DNA of 64,000 bases from Acanthacorydalis orientalis (lineage: Eukaryota; Arthropoda; Insecta; Megaloptera; Corydalidae): contig CM068315.1 of NCBI GenBank assembly GCA_034766995.1, positions 45,689,162 through 45,753,161 on the forward strand. Reading direction: 5' to 3'. Each line of letters opens with the position of its first letter. Within the stretch, counting starts at the first letter, position 1. This document shows, piece after piece, positions 42,483-54,130 of the stretch. A model generated the notes under the pieces. It was given only the letters and a program-made list of their open reading frames with translations. It made no database searches and had not been told where the DNA came from. A program made the translations under genes and the position numbers.

Positions 42483-43595
42483 CTTAAATAAAAATGTTTG
42501 AATATTATATAAAAACTTTTAAAATAATAGGTTTCAGGTAACACAATTTATTATCATTTAAAATATTAATTATATAAACATATCTTCATCTCTCAATAAT
42601 TATATATATAGAGAGAGAGAGAGAGAGAAAGAATGAAACGCTAACCGTTTCTTCGAAAATCCACAATTTTTGAACCTCCATAAAATGCTCCGCTTTTGTC
42701 AGTAATAACACGTATAGATACACCACTTTCATATGCTTTAATCACTGCATCTGCAATCTTTGGAATCGATATACGATAAACACACAAATCAATTGATTTT
42801 TTGGCGGTTTGCAAGTACTTGACAATTTGATCTATTTTATAATGATAGCATGACTCATTATTGCATTTGATTAATTTTATATGATTCTCACATTCGAATG
42901 TCATATAGTCAGAAAAAAAGATTACTTCATTAATTTCTGGAGGTGAAAAATATTTTTTATACAAATATATTATTGAAGAAAATGCTAAAAATAAAACATT
43001 TTATTACAAACTGCTTAATTTTCGTATTAAATTGTACAAAAGTTGTAAAAAATAATTCAAAAATTAAATATTTTCATCTTATGACAATTAAAAAATACAT
43101 AAAAAACAACAATCACGTTTAAACTATGTGGTTTGGTATTCGTCGTTGCTCGTGATTCACATTTGATGTCGGTATTTGATTACCGGTGATTTGAAATGCA
43201 TCTCTTACTAATCATAAAAACCGTAACGAAATTTTCGACGTTTGGAAAAGAATTGTTGAAGTTGTGTACTTGTACAAAAAATGATTAGCGTGATTTGACA
43301 AAAGTCAAATTTATGATGTGCCGGAAAGCGCTAAATCAATTATATAGTCACACACAAATAAATTATTGATTACAAATTAATATTATCTACAATTTTTTCA
43401 GTCATTTTGTATTTATGATTTAGTACATATAATTTATGTACACGTATATATAAATATTAACATTTGTAATTAACCGTAATTCGAGTAACAGAAGTTGATT
43501 GTAGAAAAAATAATGTAATTAAGAAATTTTACTGTCTATTGGTTAAAAATCATACATATACATAATTATTAATGAAAACAAATATACTCACCCAT
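42244..43595 (-). CDS. Zucchini/PLD6-like mitochondrial phospholipase D family nuclease
   Basis: Three exons join in frame: 43592-43595 (ATGG only), 42646-42984 and 42244-42482, giving 193 aa. Zucchini/PLD6 is a single-HKD phospholipase D family protein on the outer mitochondrial membrane that makes phased piRNA 5' ends; the mammalian protein is also reported to cleave cardiolipin. Visible features are a short hydrophobic N-terminus (residues 2-10), candidate zinc ligands Cys33, Cys42, Cys47 and His49 in the family's small zinc-binding insertion, and SIDLCVY (65-71). The catalytic HKD motif is His128-x-Lys130-x4-Asp135, followed by GSLNW (146-150). It is somewhat shorter than fly or human homologues (about 250 aa). 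Start choice: a stop codon precedes the second exon in frame, and the 4-nt first exon supplies ATG in a good context with a GTGAGT donor. Confidence 0.9.
42609..42630. repeat. (GA)n microsatellite
   Basis: About ten GA units inside the second intron of the zuc-like gene, next to a short AT run. Confidence 0.9.
42646..42984 (-). CDS. PLD6/zuc-like second exon
   Basis: Minus-strand acceptor tttatttttag/CATTTT at 42985-42986, donor AACG/gttagc. It encodes the N-terminal anchor, the putative zinc-binding part and the first half of the PLD fold. Confidence 0.9.
43592..43595 (-). CDS. PLD6/zuc-like first coding exon (4 nt)
   Basis: On the minus strand the sequence reads TTGCAATGG/gtgagtat. ATG sits in a Kozak-like context (G at -3, G at +4). 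The single extra G joins CA of the next exon to make an Ala codon. This keeps the frame and avoids the stop located seven codons before the next conserved residues. Confidence 0.65.
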
Positions 43596-44105
43596 TGCAA
43601 TATATCTGTTTAATATTTCAGTTGAAATTAATTGAATGTATATATAACAGGAGTACAAATATTGTACTTTGTATATGAGATAAATGCCGTTAAAAAACTG
43701 TGCTTATTTTTCGCAATATAAGTACCACTATCCTTAGTTTTCACTCATACACATTGAAAACCTTATTAAATGGAATCAAAGATTAGAAAAGAATACAGAA
43801 TTATTGACACCGCAAATAATATTTATTAATTATTTTAATTATTAGTGTTTGTAACATTGTTTTAAATTATATATTAAAAACAATATTATATCTGTTATAT
43901 ATCACGTTAAATTATAAGAAATAATAGGTTCAAAATCAAATTATGACTTTGTGCTGAACGCTGATTTTACTGTTTAGATAATATATACATTTAGAGTTTG
44001 CAGCAATACGGTATTATATTGTTTTAAATAAGAAAAAAAAAACGAATGGTTTCTGCTCATGTACACACGACAGAAGTGAAACTTCAGTATTTATAATTTT
44101 GTTTG
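43596..44105. other. Upstream region of the zuc-like gene
   Basis: No coding exon recognised. It is probably 5' UTR or an upstream intron. Confidence 0.4.
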
Positions 44106-44109
44106 AACT

Positions 44110-44385
44110 CGTACCGCGCTCCCTCCCTCCGATCGCATTTTATACAACAGCGCGAGCATTCTCACTCCCTCTCTTTCTCTTTATTAGACAGCTGTCACGG
44201 GGCCTTACTTGAGCCTCCACAACGTCTGTATAGTCAGCACTGCGAGAGGAGAGACCATAGATAAAGTATCTCTGAGAGACTGCCTTTCTAATCGCTCCAT
44301 CTCTCTCGCTCACGACTATATTTATGGTAACGTTTTTCGTGACATGCCGTATGATTTTACACTTCGCTGACGCGCTCATAAAAGT
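44110..44385 (-). promoter_or_regulatory. Possible promoter/5' exon region of the zuc-like gene
   Basis: A GC- and CpG-richer block contains many GAGA/CTCT runs (ctccctctctttctcttt, gagaggagagacc, tctctgagagactg, catctctctcgctc) and an E-box CAGCTG. It lies about 0.5-0.8 kb upstream of the zuc-like start on the same strand. GAGA-type runs are common in insect promoters. An 79-codon minus-strand open frame (44140-44379) spans it but has no family features, so I do not call it a gene. Confidence 0.4.
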
Positions 44386-45593
44386 TTCACTTCAAAAATT
44401 ATTTTCGAAAATGCAAGTGCAAACTATAGCTTGTGACAATAAAAAATCAAATCAAAAGATTTTGATGTTTTGTTTTGTGACAATAAGCATAAAATAAAAT
44501 ACCTCTTAGAACATAGGTTTTCAAAATTAATTTCATAGTCCACTTGTTTTTTTTTTTCAATTAAAACTCGTTATTTCACTCGCTGTTATTTCAATTATGT
44601 ATACATTTCAGTTGAAAATTGTTATGTGAAAAAAAATGTCACATATATATATATTTGAAAAGTAATAAAGCAGCTATAATTTTGTACTTCTCCAGATATT
44701 TACACAGTACGTTCTTTAAGAAAATCGTTACAAATAATACTTAAAATTCATTGTTGAACACCTCAAATTATTAGTTTATAATGAACAAGAATACATACAT
44801 TTCTTATCAGCTTGATGATTGTTCAGTTATTCAGAATTGTAAAAATCTGAAAATCAACAATTGAATGAAAATACAGAAAACAATGGAAAAAATTATAAAA
44901 TAAAAAATGCTCTTCTTAATATAATTATATTTCATGCAAGATGACATAGATATCATAATACGAATAAATATAATTTTTAAAAAATTACAATATTCAAATG
45001 TTTATACAAACTTTTTCAGAGAATACGGTTTTTAATTTAGTAGCAGTTATGTAAAATAGAGCTATTAATTAAGAGAAGTATTGTTAATTAATTCATATGT
45101 ATGTAAAACTAAGTGCTTTTAAGTATTTTTTCAAAACAATTAACTTTTTATAATATATATATATATATATGCATATGTGTGTGTATGAATGGGTGTGTAT
45201 GGGTGTACTATATATATATATATATGTTTCAGTCTAAAACTTGTAAAAATATTTGTATTATTTACAGTAGAGAATATTAATTAATGAAAAAATATAGTCT
45301 TTTAAAATGTAGGCTTAATTCCAATTTAATGTACGCAAATAAACAAGAAAAACAAAGAAAATATATATATAATAAACAAGAAAAACAAAGAATATACATA
45401 TATATATATATATAAGGTAGATACAAACACAGTATTAAAACATGGAAAAATGTCAAGATTTGTTATATTGATTATATACAATAAATGATAATTATTAATA
45501 GAGAAATATAAGTTCATGACCATAAATCCATGACAATTATATAGATGTGATTTTATTGAATGGATTGCACTTTATTCTTATGTATATTTGTGT

Positions 45594-45636
<43 letters not shown>

Positions 45637-46501
45637 GTTTATGTAGAAAATGCATGACATAAAAATAAAAAATCATATTAGAATTGTACAATACTCTTGT
45701 AAAGTGCCAGACTTAAAAATACAATAATTATTGACTAAATAGTATCTTCTTAATTGAGCTCTTTTAATAATGAGTATTTTTAGCTTTAGAATAAATGTCT
45801 TTTGAATTTTCATGAATTAAAATTAAGATTATTAATATGATTTGACATGTTAATATTTTTTTTGAATTGAAAAAACAAATATGTACAACACATCATTTTC
45901 CACTTTTATAATATTAATCACACAAATTACTCAGTTTTATTCACTTCATATTTGTCTCTTAAAATATTTATTTATTTAAAGTTTATTATATACACATAAA
46001 TGTTTGAATGTTTATTTCCTGGATTGTTTTATTGAAAATTTTAATTAAAATAAATGTTATATACATACTTACATACATTCATATATATATATATATATAT
46101 ATATATACAAAGAGATAAACTACAATTCTTACTGAGAATAAATATAATTTCACATGTTTTGTATTGTGTGAATTACTTCCATACACAATTTAAAATCATC
46201 AAATAAAATTGTCAAATAAAAATATGACTGAAAAGATTTATTATGAACAATTTCTATTTTATGTTTAACATTTTGTCTGTACATTTGAAATAATTAATTT
46301 CTAAATATTTGAAACAGGAAGGAGTTATAAATGTTCTCTAATATATAAATTTTTTCAAATAAAATTACAATGTATAAACTAAATTTGAATAACATAATGC
46401 TATTAACATTGTAACAAAGTGTACATAATATGAAAATATTTATATCATCTTAACTGTGAGCATAATTGCGTTAGTTCATATTCACTCAGAATTTAAAGAC
46501 G
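44386..46501. other. AT-rich intergenic DNA
   Basis: No gene recognised. Tracts include 45155-45225 (AT with TG), 45601-45631 and 46081-46107. A reverse AATAAA (TTTATT, 46237-46242) is a plausible polyadenylation signal for ZC3H15, about 260 nt past its stop. Confidence 0.5.
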
Positions 46502-46729
46502 TCACTGGTCTAAATCAAGGTCTTCTAGTTCATCTTCAAGATCTTCTAAATCTTCATCAATAAAGAGATTTTCATTTATTGGGACAGCCGATGAGTCTTG
46601 GATAATATCAGAACTGTCAGGAGACTTCGGACTACCAGTTTCACCACTCGTACTGGCTTTTTCACCGTTTGTCATACCATTCTCCATTTTTAATCTATCT
46701 TCAGTTGCTAAGGTACCTGAACCATCCGC
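46502..46729 (-). CDS. ZC3H15: ZC3H15 exon 6 (acidic C-terminus)
   Basis: Acceptor catcttag/GCGGAT, TGA at 46502-46504. It encodes the Ser-rich linker and the Glu/Asp/Leu-rich end. Confidence 0.93.
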   Translation of the reverse strand, partial: ADGSGTLATEDRLKMENGMTNGEKASTSGETGSPKSPDSSDIIQDSSAVPINENLFIDEDLEDLEDELEDLDLDQ

Positions 46730-48306
46730 CTAAGATGAACCATGTTTTGAAACAGAAAATTGGTTTCTTCAATGAGAATATCCTTAATTTAAGATATAAC
46801 ATTAAAATTACCTCTTGTGCTTCGAGACTAATTAAATCGAAATTAAGTTCACGATATTGAATATCACTATCTTCAGTACCATCTTCAGAGCGTGCGTATG
46901 ACATAATGACTTCATCACCTTCTTCCATATCGCCATCTGCTGCGAGATCTGGATTAAAACTAAACATCTCACGACCTGACAAACCAATCTAAAAAGTTAA
47001 AAATATTATAGTTGATAACTTTTTTATAAGTGAATCCATTATAACTAATCTTTTTATTATGTTGTGGGATGCTGTTCTTTTAACTACCAATAATACTGTG
47101 GTAGCAATAACTAAGAACAGTAGTCTACTAGAACACATTAAGACTAGATAAAAAAAAAATATTCTGAATACTTCACCATCTTTTTTAAAAGTAAACATTT
47201 TTATTTTATAGTTTCAAAATTAAAGTCTAAATCTTAATTTATGTTTTAATATTTTTTTAATAGTAAATATAAATAATATATTTACTTGTCTGCCAGCTTT
47301 GAATTCAGCACGTTTTTTTTCTTCATCTTTAGTGGCAGCATCTTTTTTCTCTTGAAGTTTTCGTTTCTTCCAAGCCAAAAAGGTTTCTAATGTTATTTTT
47401 GTCTGTTTGGAACCTAAAGCTGCACGTTCTTTTTCAATAAGATCTTCAAGAGATATTTCATTCTTTTTGTCATCTTTCTTTTTATCTTTCTTTAAAACAA
47501 AACCAGGTGGTAAAGCATGCCTGTAAATGCATTTTGTTCCTGATGGACATTCCCAAAACCAACCATATTTTGATTTTTCCACTGCATCAATAAAAAATTT
47601 ACATATCTAGAAAAAAGAGAACAGCAACATTTTTTTCCTGCATATTATTTATATTAAATATGAATGAAGTTTACTATATCTGTTGTAGGCATTTTTTTCT
47701 CATTTTCTCCATGTTTTTTTTCAATAACTTCTTTAAGCTTATCCTCAGTCCAATTTTCCATTGTCTCTTCATCTGGATCTCTCATATCAACATACAATGA
47801 TCGTTTTTCGGCTTTTCGTTCAATACTTAAATCATGAGATAATTTACATTTACTTCCCTTTGTACAATTTCCTTGTTTAAAGAAAATGCACACAACCGAT
47901 TTTGGGTCAGTTCCTAATAATAACAAAGCAAATAAGAATTGTTTAATGTGGAAATAATAAATTACTTGCCTTTATCAATTTTCTGGGCCTGAACTGGTTT
48001 AAATAACATAGCCAATTCTTTTTGTTCTTTGAGTTTTTTTTCTTTTTCTGCTTTTTTAGAATCATCTTTAGGTATATGAACTCCACCACTTTTAACTTGT
48101 TTTTCTACTTGTTGAATAAACCGCTGCTGTTTTGCTCCCTTCTTATTTTTTAATCCAAAAGTTTTATCCTAAATTTTTATTATAAAAAAATGTTATTACT
48201 AAGTTGAAAATCAAATCTACTTTTTTAAATTTACCTCTATAACTTTTTCTTTTTTTTTCTGTTCAGTTTTTTTACTTGGTTGACCAGGTTTTGGTTTTGG
48301 TGGCAT
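46502..48306 (-). CDS. ZC3H15: Zinc finger CCCH domain-containing protein 15 (DRG family regulatory protein 1)
   Basis: Six exons (48235-48306, 47970-48168, 47675-47913, 47286-47606, 46812-46988, 46502-46729) join in frame to 411 aa, close to the human length. ZC3H15/DFRP1 binds and stabilises the DRG1 GTPase, which associates with translating ribosomes. Seen in sequence are the Lys-rich start [13 protein letters not shown] and the conserved [17 protein letters not shown] first CCCH finger is C99-x7-C107-x5-C113-x3-H117, and a second is C172-x17-C190-x5-C196-x3-H200. Then come [16 protein letters not shown], the DFRP-type segment [15 protein letters not shown] (about 218-232), [27 protein letters not shown] and the acidic end [15 protein letters not shown]. 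It is head-to-head with CDC27. Intron 2 uses a GC donor. Confidence 0.97.
46812..46988 (-). CDS. ZC3H15: ZC3H15 exon 5
   Basis: Acceptor ttttag/ATTGGTTTG, donor CAAGAG/gtaatt, 59 codons including [12 protein letters not shown]. Confidence 0.93.
47286..47606 (-). CDS. ZC3H15: ZC3H15 exon 4 (second CCCH finger, DFRP region)
   Basis: Acceptor ttttctag/ATATGT, donor AGACAA/gtaaat, 107 codons. Confidence 0.95.
47675..47913 (-). CDS. ZC3H15: ZC3H15 exon 3 (first CCCH finger)
   Basis: Acceptor ttattag/GAACTG, donor GATATA/gtaaac in phase 0. Confidence 0.95.
47970..48168 (-). CDS. ZC3H15: ZC3H15 exon 2 (GC donor)
   Basis: Acceptor aaatttag/GATAAAAC. The donor is AAAG/gcaagt, an optimal GC-type site. 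The downstream in-frame GT alternative would bring a stop, so the GC donor is the only one that keeps the conserved [10 protein letters not shown] join. Confidence 0.95.
48235..48306 (-). CDS. ZC3H15: ZC3H15 exon 1
   Basis: ATG at 48304-48306, 24 codons, donor GAG/gtaaat in phase 0. Confidence 0.95.
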
Positions 48307-48915
48307 TATATTGTTATATGAATAAAATTAACTTAAAAATAGGAATATAAATTAAATTTATCAATTTTCTGTCAGTTTTGTTAATTATGCAAACTTTAAT
48401 TTTTTATTAAACGTTATTTTTGACAGCACTTACAATATGCTATACATAGATGCTATTTGATATATGAAAACGTGTTTAGTAAATTCAGTTTTTAAAGGAA
48501 CTAGAATTTACAAACAGTACCAAACTGATCTAATAGTCTTAAATTCTAGATTGTCATTAAATTTGTCATCTGTCATTGTAATATCATCAAAAATGTGTAT
48601 ATTTGTTTAAAAATTTTCTCTTTTGATTTAAATATGTTCAATTACGAAGCAATTGAGGCATGAATATCAATAAAACGAATAATTTTATAATAAATGTACA
48701 CAATTTTTTAAATTAATATTTATTTCCTTAACGTTGGTAATTAAGCCGTTTCTTAATATAAATATGTCGGGTTGTTCATGTCAAAAATACAATTTAAAAA
48801 AAAACATTTAATTAAGTTGTTATAAATAAAAATAGTTTCTTTTTGCAACCTAGTTCTTATACTCATGGATTATTAGGTTTATATTTATTGAAGCTCAAAA
48901 TAAATAAAAATAAAA
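48307..48915. promoter_or_regulatory. Shared intergenic region between ZC3H15 and CDC27
   Basis: 609 bp separate the two divergent start codons. No other gene fits, so both promoters and 5' UTRs must lie here unless there are unseen upstream exons. I see no clear TATA or initiator that can be told from the AT-rich background. Confidence 0.6.
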
Positions 48916-48939
48916 ATGATTGTACAAGAGCCAGTACAG
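48916..48939 (+). CDS. CDC27: CDC27 exon 1
   Basis: Eight codons (MIVQEPVQ), donor CAG/gtacgg, phase 0. Confidence 0.95.
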
Positions 48940-49015
48940 GTACGGCAATTATTTAATAAAATATAAATATTTTTTAAATTGAATTTGTAATGTGTGTGTA
49001 TATATGTATGTTTTA

Positions 49016-49089
<74 letters not shown>

Positions 49090-52000
49090 TATGTATGTAT
49101 TAATATATATGGTGTGTGCTACATATATTTTACTCTTACATATGTATTTATGGATAAAAAAATACCGTGAAAGATAATTTGAATGTCTGTAACTTTCCAT
49201 TTCAGGCTGCTATTTGGCATTGTTTAAATCATTATGCTTATGCAGATGCAGCTTTTTTAGCAGAACGGTTGTATGCTGAAGGTAATATAAAAAATATTTT
49301 TTGTTTTTAACAACTGAGATACTGATAGAATAGTCATAGTATTTACTTTAAAATTTTATTACAGTGGAATCCGATGAAAGTTTATTTTTATTAGCAACTT
49401 CTTATTATCGTTGGGGTAAAACACATCAGGCTTATTCAATATTAAAAGATAAAGCAAGTACACTTCGACATTCACAATCAAGATATCTCTTAGCATGCTG
49501 TGCTCATGACTTAAATAAGTAAGTGTAGTTAAAAAGATGCAGAAAAAAATTAGTGAAGTGTTTGAAATGTCATATGGTAGTATTTTGATATTATGTTGCA
49601 TAAAATTAATTTTTAGTTATTTTAATATTTTATTAGAAAAATTGTTATTTAAAATTAAGTATGTTTACTAAATGAAAAGTATGAATATTTCTATGTATAA
49701 TGTTTTTTTTTCATATTAACATTTATGGAATTAAATATTATAACTTTATTTATGAGTATATAATTTAATAGTATTCTAATAGTATTCTATTATTGTAATT
49801 AAATAGAGAAAGTTAATATTTCAGTATAGTTTTTTTGGTTGAGAAATTGAAGTAAAAGAAGGAAACTTCAATTATGTTAATTTACACACATACACATTCA
49901 CTTATATATATATATTTATATACATGTGTGTGTGTATGTATTTTATAAAATTTAATAGATAATGACTGAGTGTTAAAAGTTAGTTTTAGAAGTAGGAGAA
50001 AATTTAGGAAATAGTTGTAGGTTTTTAAGTGAACAATTTTATATAATTTTGTGTTAAAACTCACTCAATATTTCTACTTTTTTTATTATAATTATTTTTA
50101 AAAATGTAATTTTTATCAAAAGAATAATATTACAATATAGGTTTTTAAGCATTTGTAGGATGTTTTACTGACCATTTTTAAGTAATATTTTTGTTTGGTA
50201 TATGATGTATTTTTTAATTTGTGAGTTCGTTTTTTTAATTTAGAGGAAAATAAATGTATGGTAATTAGGGAAAACATTGACTTGTTTTATTGATATGATA
50301 TTAAATATATTTTTTAAAAACTTATAAGACAATTACGATATAGTTTTTAAATGTGAAATATTTTTAGATATGCTGAAGCAGAGACTGTTCTCTGTGGGGA
50401 CCATTCTGTGTGCCAAAGCAATCTTGATGATTTTGTACTGGAATTTGGTGAGCAAGCCAGCTTTGCTTTACAACTCCTTGCAAGAATTTGTGCAAAAACT
50501 GAACGGGGTTCAAAAGCATCTGAAGCATTTCGTAAAGCCTTGAAGCTCAATCCATTTTTATGGACATGTTTTGTCGATTTATGTGATCGTGGTGAAAAAC
50601 CAGATCCACGACGAACTTTTAAAGTTTCACATTTAGATAATTTATCTATGTGTCATGGCATAACACCTGCACAAACTTATGTTGAAAATATAACCATAAT
50701 GCCAACGTATACAGTTGTGCATGGCAGTGAATATGAAAGTATAGAAACGACACCAAAGATGACGAATGCTCCGAATTATAATTGTAATGCACCCGTAAAT
50801 CATGGTAAAGTTTTTGCACCGATCGAAGAAAGTCCTACTTTTCCTATACAAACTACTAGATATAAGTTTCCAAGGTATCGATTATTTGGTGGTGCTTCGA
50901 ACAACAGCCCATTAACACCTAGTTTTGGGATTTTACCTCTTGAAACTCCTAGTCCAGATGGATCTATTGAAGCAACACCTTTTGGTTCAACAAACAACTG
51001 TTCACAGAATGCCCTCACTGAAGCAAACGATCAAAAATCTTTAGCAAAACGTGTTAGAGCTCATGTTGGACAATTTATAAGCCGTAAAGAAGGTCCATTG
51101 CAGCAAAGTAAACCAGTTTTTAGTCAGAGTACAAACATTGCAGTCGGTACACCGAACACACCTCCGATTCAAAATGTTCGTCGAAGTTCAAGATTATTCA
51201 GTAATAGTTATTCAGTTAAAGAAAACAATAAATCGCCAAATCGTGGGAAATTCGTTACACCGAAGTCTCCGTCTCGTAAAACAAAACAGCGTATTTCAAA
51301 AAGTAACTTAAATAAAACATCTTATAATGAAATTAATGCTCGTAATCTTAAATCAGAAAAAGAAAAATCTGAAACAGTTACATCAGTTGAGAATAAATCA
51401 AGTTCTGTTAATGGTGTCAATTCAGTATTAAATCAAAGTCTTATGCAACAAGCTTTAGTTATTCAAAAACAAAGTGCTGAAGGCCTGATGTCTTTATTAC
51501 AAGATCTAGGATATGCTTATCAATGTTTAGCTCATTTTAATTGTAGAAAAGCAATAGAATGTTTAAGTAATTTACCTGCAAGACAGTACAATACTTACTG
51601 GGTGCTCTCTACATTAGCAATGGCTTATTTTGAATTATCAGAATACAGGCAAGCAGTAAATTATTTTAAAGATGTACATGAAAAAGAATCAAGTCGAATG
51701 GATTATATGGAAATGTATTCGACAGCACTTTGGCATTTACAAGAAGAAGTAACACTTTCTACATTAGCACAAGATCTTGTCGAATTAGATAAAAATTCAC
51801 CGGTGACATGGTGTGTGGCTGGTAATTGTTTCTCGTTACACAAAGAACACGATACAGCAATTAAGTTATTTCAGAGAGCTGTTCAAGTCGATCCTAAATT
51901 TACTTACGCTTACACATTATTAGGACACGAATATGTTATGACAGAGGAATTAGATAAAGCTATGAGTTGTTTCCGAAATGCTGTAAGGTTAGATCCTAGG

Positions 52001-52576
52001 CATTATAATGCTTGGTTTGGTATAGGTACAATTTATTCAAAACAAGAACGTTTTGAACTTGCAGAAATACATTATCGCAGAGCATTAGCTATAAATTCTC
52101 AAAGTTCAGTATTGATGTGTCACATAGGAGTTGTACAGCATGCACTAAAAAAGACTGATAAAGCATTACAAACTTTAAATATAGCGATAAATAATGCACC
52201 TAAAAATCCTCTTTGTAAGTTTCATAGAGGATCTATTTATTTTGCTGCAGGTCGTCATGCAGAGGCATTAAAAGAATTAGAAGAATTGAAAAAAATTGTA
52301 CCTAAAGAATCATTAGTTTATTATTTAATTGGAAAAGTGCACAAAAAATTAGGTAACACACATCTGGCCTTGATGCATTTCAGTTGGGCTACAGATTTAG
52401 ATCCAAAAGGGGCAAATAGTCTTATAAAAGAAGCTTTCGAGCCAGCATTAAGCAGGTCGCAGACTGATGAAGAAAGTAGGCAAACACCAACAGCCGAATA
52501 TAGAGCAGAAGAACAACAACCAGAACAGGACTCAGTTTTTCATGCATTACCAGAAGACAGTGATGATAGTCTTTAA
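48916..52576 (+). CDS. CDC27: Cell division cycle protein 27 (anaphase-promoting complex subunit 3)
   Basis: Four exons (48916-48939, 49206-49281, 49365-49518, 50368-52576) join in frame to 820 aa, matching human CDC27 in length. CDC27/APC3 is a TPR scaffold subunit of the nuclear APC/C ubiquitin ligase and binds the C-terminal Ile-Arg tail of co-activators and APC10. Seen in sequence: the start MIVQEPVQAAIW, LNHYAYADAAFLAERLYAE, and KLNPFLWTCF at the end of the N-terminal TPR block. A Ser/Thr/Pro-rich linker contains the conserved PLTPSFGILPLETPSP, a likely phosphorylated loop, and RRSSRLFS. The C-terminal TPR array includes WCVAGNCFSL, AYTLLGHEYVMTEELDKA, RHYNAWFGIGTIY, MCHIGVVQHALKK and NPLCKFHRGSIYF, ending in an acidic tail EDSDDSL. 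The start was chosen because it reproduces the family N-terminus. Confidence 0.98.
49014..49086. repeat. (AT)n microsatellite in CDC27 intron 1
   Basis: About 73 bp AT with one ACAT interruption. Confidence 0.95.
49206..49281 (+). CDS. CDC27: CDC27 exon 2
   Basis: Acceptor ccatttcag/GCTGCT, donor GAAG/gtaata, leaving in phase 1. Confidence 0.95.
49365..49518 (+). CDS. CDC27: CDC27 exon 3
   Basis: Acceptor ttattacag/TGGAATCC, donor AATAA/gtaagt, leaving in phase 2. It encodes SLFLLATSYYRWGKTHQAY. Confidence 0.95.
49519..50367 (+). other. CDC27 intron 3
   Basis: 849-bp intron without recognisable features apart from a small AT/TG run at 49902-49937. Confidence 0.85.
50368..52576 (+). CDS. 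CDC27: CDC27 exon 4, bulk of the protein
   Basis: Acceptor tatttttag/ATATGC, TAA at 52574-52576. A single 2.2-kb exon carries residues 85-820, including the whole C-terminal TPR array. Confidence 0.97.
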
Positions 52577-54130
52577 TTTGTAGTCAAAACTATTAAAGAA
52601 GTATATTTAATAGAGTTTCTCACTTTGAAATCTAATATGTATCTAAAATAATTTTATGTTACTTATAAAATAGAAATTGTTTTGTGTATGAATATATTGT
52701 AAATTATATTTAATTTTATTATTTTTTTTAATTATTCTTTTTTTAATTGAAAGTTGAAACTAGTTGATATAAAAAAGTCATAACTATATTCAACATTTTT
52801 AAATAATATACATGAAACTTCCAAAGTCAATTACTATGATCGAAGATATTTAAGTAAATAAGAAGTATCTGCATATTGTTAAGTTTGTTTTGTTTTTAAA
52901 TCGTTACAAAAGTGTCTATACATTGAAAATTTTAACTCGAATAAAATTATGTTTTAATAAGTGAAAAAAAAACATTTTGATCGATTAATTGTTTTTCTAT
53001 TAGAATTTGCAGAATTTCTAAATTGTTTTATCTTCCATGTATAAAAAAATATCGATCTTTTATGCTATTATTGATATTATTTGAAATTGCAATGTTTTAG
53101 TTTACAGAAGTTTACTTTATTTACTTAAGCTAGTTGTATGAAATAATTACATGATCAATGGTATTTGAATTTGGAATAGTATACTGTTTTTGTGCATATA
53201 TATATATATACACGCATGTATATTTACATATGTACATATTTATTTATTTATTAGAAGTCAAAGTGATAAATTAATCATTTTAAAATGGGTACTAGCATCT
53301 GGCAGCATTTGTATTTTAATGGAGTATATCTGCTTGAAACTCGTTTATTTTTGAATAAATTAATTTTACTTTTAATATTTTTTTCAAATGAAGTTTATGA
53401 GTATGTCTGTGCTGAATTTCAGTGCAGTTAAAAAAATAATTATATCGAAGAAAGTGCACATTACTTTTCTTCATATTTCTGTGGAGTATTAAATACTTCT
53501 AAAACTGTATTGTGACTTCTACAGGCCAATAACTTTTTTTTACAATTTATAACAATGTATAGTTATTTCATATATTTATTCTATTGTTTTTAAATTTAAA
53601 ATGCACTTTGAATGTGGATAAATATTTAATGTATTCAAGAATATTTCATTAATCAGATCTTATGAGGAAAACGATTTAAAACTATTTACATTTTTATATA
53701 TGCATATTTATAAATATATTTTATTTATAATATTTGTTATTTTTAGTAAAACGTTACTGTTACACAATGAAAACTAAGTATTTCTTTAGTTGAAATAAAC
53801 AAAAGCTTAAAGCATAAACACCACTGTTACTTTCTCATAGATGTATGTATTAGTTCATATCATCTTTTCTACAAATTATTTAATTCAGTTTTACATGATT
53901 TAAGTTTTAAAAAATAGTAAATGATATATTTTTTCACATTGACAGTAATGTTTAAAATTAAATTTAAAAAATCATGTACTAGCCAGTTAATTGACGTTAA
54001 AATAACTAAAATATTATGGCATATCAATATTAAAGGCTATTATTAGTTAAGGATATTTTAATTGTTTCATATGTTTAATAGATATCTATTGGAATATATA
54101 TATATATATATATATATATAAACATATATA
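52577..54130 (+). other. CDC27 3' UTR and downstream DNA
   Basis: No further coding sequence. The first AATAAA after the stop is at 52940-52945 and is a plausible polyadenylation signal. A small (AT)n tract lies at 54094-54120. Confidence 0.5.

Noticed and set aside
42641..42964. TTG-initiated start of the zuc-like protein at 42964
   Set aside because: Non-ATG initiation is not needed; the spliced ATGG exon gives a normal start in phase.
44140..44379. 79-codon minus-strand open frame in the GC-richer block
   Set aside because: It matches no family I recognise, and the CT/GA-rich DNA explains the lack of stops. Treated as possible promoter DNA.
46669..46860. Plus-strand open frame over ZC3H15 exons 5-6
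   Set aside because: It is antisense to well supported coding exons.
50347..51018. Minus-strand open frames inside CDC27
   Set aside because: They are shadows of the CDC27 exon, which is strongly supported by its protein sequence.
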